From Leucobacter sp. (lineage in GTDB: Bacteria > Actinomycetota > Actinomycetes > Actinomycetales > Microbacteriaceae): a stretch of DNA of 9,372 nt. The stretch spans positions 1 through 9,372 of the forward strand of contig JAPSIU010000092.1 in assembly GCA_031178565.1 (NCBI GenBank), written 5' to 3'. The position numbers were made by a program, and so were the translations under genes. This document shows, in pieces, positions 6,979 through 9,372 of this stretch. A model generated the notes under the pieces. The model was not told the origin of the DNA. It did not search any database and saw only the letters and a list, made by a program, of their open reading frames with translations. How positions within the stretch are numbered: position 1 is the stretch's first letter; each line of letters starts with the position of its first letter.

Positions 6979-7824
6979 GTGCTGGGGCGGATCATCGTGG
7001 AGCTGGAGCCGGACTATTCGCTCCTGCTGCGGCGGGCGCCCGACGTGCGGCAGGCCTGCCGGGACGCCTATGGTGATCCCGATGGCGCGCCGCGGTGCGT
7101 GGCGCTGACGGAGCTGACCGGCGTGCTCAGCGCTCGCCAGTGGCACGAGAAGGGGGTGCCGATCCCCGCCCTCGGCGAGCGCATCCACCCCTCCTACGGG
7201 GTCTTCTCCCCGGTGCGGGGCGAGTACGTCGATCTGGTCGCGCACGCTCCGCTTCCGAGCGCGCAGGTGGACGTCGCGTTCGACCTCGGCACCGGCACCG
7301 GGGTCCTCGCGGCCCTGCTCGTCCGTCGCGGCGTGCGGCGAGTGGTCGCCACCGACATCAACCCGCGCGCGGTGCGCTGCGCCGAGGAGAACCTGGCGAG
7401 GCTCGGCCACGCCGATCAAACGGAGGTCGTGGAGGCCGATCTCTATCCGTCCGGCCGAGCGGATCTGATCGTGTGCAATCCGCCGTGGCTGCCCGCGCGC
7501 CCCACCTCGGCGCTGGAGCTCGGCATCTACGACCCCGGCTGCGACGTGCTCCATCGTTTCCTCGAGGGGCTCGCCGCGCATCTGACGCCCGGCGGCGAGG
7601 GGTGGCTCATCATCTCCGATATCGCCGAGCACCTCGGGTTGAGGACTCGAGACGACCTCCTCCGTCGGATCGCCGCTGCCGGTCTGCGTGTGGTCGAGCG
7701 GCTCGACACGGCGCCCCGGCATCCCCGCGCCGCCGACACCGCGGACAGTCTGCACGACGCCCGCAGCCGCGAGGTCACCTCGCTGTGGCGGTTGGCGGCC
7801 GATGCTCTCCCCGGATCGCGCTAG
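6979..7824 (+). CDS. Class I SAM-dependent methyltransferase with NPPW motif (true start probably upstream)
   Basis: The first canonical start in frame is the GTG at 6979, giving 281 residues, but conserved sequence continues upstream to about 6688, so the annotated start is a minimum. Numbered from 6979, PDVRQAC (21-27) and HPSYGVFSPVRGEYVDL (70-86) precede the Rossmann fold. SAM motif I is FDLGTGTGVLAALL (101-114), the acidic ribose-binding loop is TDINPRA (125-131), and NPPW is at 167-170. The NPPY/W type motif is typical of enzymes methylating amide or ring nitrogens, such as PrmC/HemK and RsmC-like proteins. The C-terminus EHLGLRTRDDLL and DTAPRHPRAAD is family-specific. The substrate is unknown; it is not clearly PrmC. 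No Shine-Dalgarno precedes 6979. The gene follows the thiolase directly and its stop overlaps the convergent pobA stop. Confidence 0.8.
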   Translation: MLGRIIVELEPDYSLLLRRAPDVRQACRDAYGDPDGAPRCVALTELTGVLSARQWHEKGVPIPALGERIHPSYGVFSPVRGEYVDLVAHAPLPSAQVDVAFDLGTGTGVLAALLVRRGVRRVVATDINPRAVRCAEENLARLGHADQTEVVEADLYPSGRADLIVCNPPWLPARPTSALELGIYDPGCDVLHRFLEGLAAHLTPGGEGWLIISDIAEHLGLRTRDDLLRRIAAAGLRVVERLDTAPRHPRAADTADSLHDARSREVTSLWRLAADALPGSR

Positions 7825-8999
7825 AGCTCCGTCTGCAACGGCCACCCGGTGTAGGCCTCGGCGAGGTACGTCCGGCCGGCCTCGGAATCGACGACCGAGC
7901 GGAGTTCGCCGAGCTGCCGCAGCCGGTCGAAGTCGCCGGCGTCGGGTGCCGCGTGCAGCATGCTCGTCATCCACCACGAGAAGTGCTGCGCTTTCCAGAT
8001 GCGCCGCAGGGCGGCCTCCGCGTAGGCGTCGATGCCGCGTTCGTCGTCCTCGAGGAGCAGCGCCTGCAGCGCGCGGCTCAGCAGGATCACATCGGCTACG
8101 GCCAGGTTCATGCCCTTCGCGCCGGTGGGAGGCACGGTGTGAGCGGCGTCGCCGACGAGGGCCGTACGGCCGCGACGCAGCTCGTGGGCGACGAAGCTGC
8201 GGAAGCGCAGCACGTCGCGCTGGAAGATCGGCCCCTCGATGAGCGCGGTGCCCGGCACTCGGGCCTGCAGGGTCTCCCAGAGCTCCGCCTCGCTCGGCGC
8301 GTTCGCGTCTGCGTCCGGGTCGCACTGGAAGTACATGCGCTGCACGGTCTCGGAGCGCTGACTGATGAGCGCGAAGCCGTTCGGCGAGTTGCTGTAGATG
8401 AGCTCGGCGGAGCTCGGCGGGGCCTCGCAGAGGATCCCGAACCACGCGAAGGGGTACTCGCGGAAGGCGCCGGCCCGCGTCCCCATGACCGAGTTGCGCA
8501 CGGCACTCCGGGAACCGTCGGCGCCGACCACGAAGTCCGCCGCGATCTCGAGGGGTTCGCCGTCCGAGCTCATGCCGATCACCCGCGGAGTGTTCGTCTC
8601 TGCGCCCTCGACACGATCCACCGTCGCGCCGAAGCGCAGATCCTGACCCGCCGCGAGGCGCGCCGCGATGAGATCCTTCAGCACTTCGTGCTGCGGATAG
8701 AGCCAGACGCTCCGGCCGACGAGCGCGGAGAAGTCGATCCGGTGCCCCTCGCCGGCGAAGCGGAGCTCGATCCCGTCATGGCGATGTCCGACGGTGCGGG
8801 CGCGGCTGCCGGGCACGGAGTCGAGGATCTCGACCGTGCCCTGCTCGAGAATGCCCGCGCGGATCGTGGTCTCGATCTCCTCGCGGCTGCGCCGGTCGAG
8901 CACGATCGAATCGATGCCCGCCGCTTCGAGCAGGTGCGAGAGCAGGAGACCCGCGGGGCCGGCTCCGACGATGGCGACGCGGGTGCGTTCTGCGGGCAT
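7821..8999 (-). CDS. pobA: 4-hydroxybenzoate 3-monooxygenase (p-hydroxybenzoate hydroxylase)
   Basis: This flavoprotein hydroxylates 4-hydroxybenzoate to protocatechuate with FAD, O2 and NAD(P)H. Its 392 residues compare with 394 in the Pseudomonas fluorescens enzyme and align nearly end to end. The FAD Rossmann motif is GAGPAG (12-17). RAGILEQGTVEIL (47-59) contains the Arg44 equivalent (Arg47). VGADGSRSAVR (158-168) is the DG motif. LIYSNSPNGFALISQRS contains Tyr202, Ser213 and Arg215, equivalent to substrate-binding Tyr201, Ser212 and Arg214. GDAAHTVPPTGAKGMN (283-298) binds flavin, RRIWKAQHFSWWMTSMLH (332-349) is a family hallmark, and Tyr383 matches Tyr385. The Arg42, Phe161 and His162 positions hold Thr45, Ser163 and Arg164, which may shift coenzyme use towards NADH. 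The ATG has a strong ribosome site. An IclR-type regulator gene lies just upstream in the same direction. Confidence 0.95.
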   Translation of the reverse strand: MPAERTRVAIVGAGPAGLLLSHLLEAAGIDSIVLDRRSREEIETTIRAGILEQGTVEILDSVPGSRARTVGHRHDGIELRFAGEGHRIDFSALVGRSVWLYPQHEVLKDLIAARLAAGQDLRFGATVDRVEGAETNTPRVIGMSSDGEPLEIAADFVVGADGSRSAVRNSVMGTRAGAFREYPFAWFGILCEAPPSSAELIYSNSPNGFALISQRSETVQRMYFQCDPDADANAPSEAELWETLQARVPGTALIEGPIFQRDVLRFRSFVAHELRRGRTALVGDAAHTVPPTGAKGMNLAVADVILLSRALQALLLEDDERGIDAYAEAALRRIWKAQHFSWWMTSMLHAAPDAGDFDRLRQLGELRSVVDSEAGRTYLAEAYTGWPLQTEL

Positions 9000-9006
9000 G
9001 GGTGGT

Positions 9007-9012
9007 CTCCTT
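9007..9012 (-). promoter_or_regulatory. Ribosome binding site of pobA
   Basis: On the minus strand AAGGAG lies 7 nt before the ATG at 8999. It firmly supports that start. Confidence 0.8.
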
Positions 9013-9052
9013 CGACTCCGGTGCGTTCGGGGGTGGAGACCAGTGTGCGACG

Positions 9053-9074
9053 CTCGCCCGTGTGCGCGGGCGAG
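9053..9074. promoter_or_regulatory. GC-rich perfect inverted repeat upstream of pobA, possible operator
   Basis: The arms CTCGCCCG (9053-9060) and CGGGCGAG (9067-9074) pair perfectly over 8 bp around a 6-nt centre. It lies between the IclR stop and the pobA start, 54 nt before the ATG. No T-run follows on either strand, so a regulator site is as likely as an attenuated terminator of the IclR gene. The 7-mer GTGTGCG recurs at 9043-9049 and 9060-9066. Confidence 0.45.
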
Positions 9075-9075
9075 T

Positions 9076-9092
9076 TTCCTATTGAATGGGAA
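9076..9092. promoter_or_regulatory. AT-rich palindrome upstream of pobA, candidate IclR-family operator
   Basis: TTCCTATTGAATGGGAA is a 17-bp palindrome centred on G9084, with 7 of 8 base pairs matching and a single T/G mismatch. It stands out as AT-rich in a GC-rich intergenic gap, 77 nt upstream of the pobA ATG and one base beyond the neighbouring GC-rich inverted repeat. The size and the TTCC/GGAA arms are compatible with sites bound by IclR-family dimers. The link to the adjacent regulator is inferred. Confidence 0.5.
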
Positions 9093-9109
9093 TCAACGTG
9101 CGTGAGGAT

Positions 9110-9372
9110 TCACGGACGGGAGGCCCGGAGCTCGGCCTCGATCCGCGCCGCCGCCTCCCGCAGGGCGCTCACCGTCGGCTCCGGCGCCGTCTCCCTGGGC
9201 AGCACCACCGAGAGCGCCGCGACGACCGAACCCGCGTCGCGCACCGGCACGGCGACACCGGTGGAGACGGCCTCGATTGATCCCGGAGCCACGGCGACGC
9301 CCGACCGGCGGATGTCCGCGAGCGCTCGCCGCAGCCGTGGCGGGTCCATGATCGTGCCGGCTACGCCGGGTC
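9110..9372 (-). CDS. IclR-family transcriptional regulator, C-terminal part (5' end outside window)
   Basis: The visible 87 codons end at TGA (9110-9112), and the frame stays open to the window edge, so the ATG at 9347-9349 is probably internal. Sequence such as LRRALADIRRSGVAV and GVAVPVRDAGSVVAALSVVLP matches the last part of the IclR effector-binding domain, where homologs read roughly iAvPVrd..g.vvaALSv. A final helix runs over the last 30 residues. The DNA-binding winged helix is not in view. The gene lies 110 bp upstream of pobA on the same strand. IclR-family proteins (PobR, PcaU, PcaR) control 4-hydroxybenzoate and protocatechuate genes in other bacteria, so a role as pobA regulator is a reasonable inference. 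In Acinetobacter pobR and pobA are divergent; here they are in tandem. Confidence 0.82.
   Translation of the reverse strand, partial: PGVAGTIMDPPRLRRALADIRRSGVAVAPGSIEAVSTGVAVPVRDAGSVVAALSVVLPRETAPEPTVSALREAAARIEAELRASRP

Noticed and set aside
6691..8445. A 584-codon minus-strand open frame across the methyltransferase and part of pobA
   Set aside because: It lies out of frame with pobA and antisense to the methyltransferase, and has no recognisable domain.
9061..9108. A classical -35/-10 promoter for pobA (for example TTGATT on the minus strand)
   Set aside because: No acceptable -10 lies at 16-18 nt spacing from this hexamer. The AT-rich sequence there is better described as a palindrome.

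Overview
This window comes from a high-GC actinobacterium. The evidence is very GC-rich codon third positions, GTG starts, an apparently leaderless gene and actinobacterial-type protein sequences. The style of the D,D-carboxypeptidase and PobA fits Micrococcales, perhaps Microbacteriaceae, but the genus cannot be read from the sequence. The window looks like ordinary chromosomal metabolic DNA. I see no transposase, integrase, phage gene, CRISPR array, tRNA or rRNA.

Layout. (1) Positions 1-4038, plus strand: a probable catabolic operon holding the 3' part of a thiamine-diphosphate enzyme of the acetolactate synthase type, a YtcJ-type metal amidohydrolase that overlaps it by 4 nt (ATGA), and 36 nt later an M20-family Zn hydrolase of the N-carbamoyl-amino-acid hydrolase/allantoate amidohydrolase group. 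(2) 4059-5330, minus strand: a membrane-anchored S11 D-alanyl-D-alanine carboxypeptidase, convergent with the operon and separated from it by a GC hairpin. It looks leaderless, with a -10 box six bases before its GTG. (3) 5500-6675, plus strand: an acetyl-CoA acetyltransferase-type thiolase, divergent from the carboxypeptidase. (4) 6676-7824, plus strand: a class I SAM methyltransferase with an NPPW motif. Its conserved N-terminal region runs back to the thiolase stop codon without any ATG, GTG or TTG. (5) 7821-8999, minus strand: pobA, 4-hydroxybenzoate 3-monooxygenase, whose stop codon interlocks with the methyltransferase stop in one CTAG. (6) 9110-9372, minus strand: the C-terminal end of an IclR-family regulator just upstream of pobA in the same direction. 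Two adjacent palindromes lie in the gap.

How the genes may work together. The first three genes look like a pathway that opens an amide, carbamoyl or ureido-type substrate with two hydrolases and handles a 2-keto acid with the ThDP enzyme; the substrate is not evident. PobA would feed 4-hydroxybenzoate into the protocatechuate branch of the beta-ketoadipate pathway, probably under the adjacent IclR-type regulator, but no ring-cleavage genes are in view. The thiolase lacks the PcaF-type signatures I know, so its proximity to pobA is weak evidence of a joint pathway. I did not find a clearly novel multi-gene system. The observations most worth following are the start-less methyltransferase reading frame, the double palindrome upstream of pobA and the three-gene hydrolase/ThDP operon.
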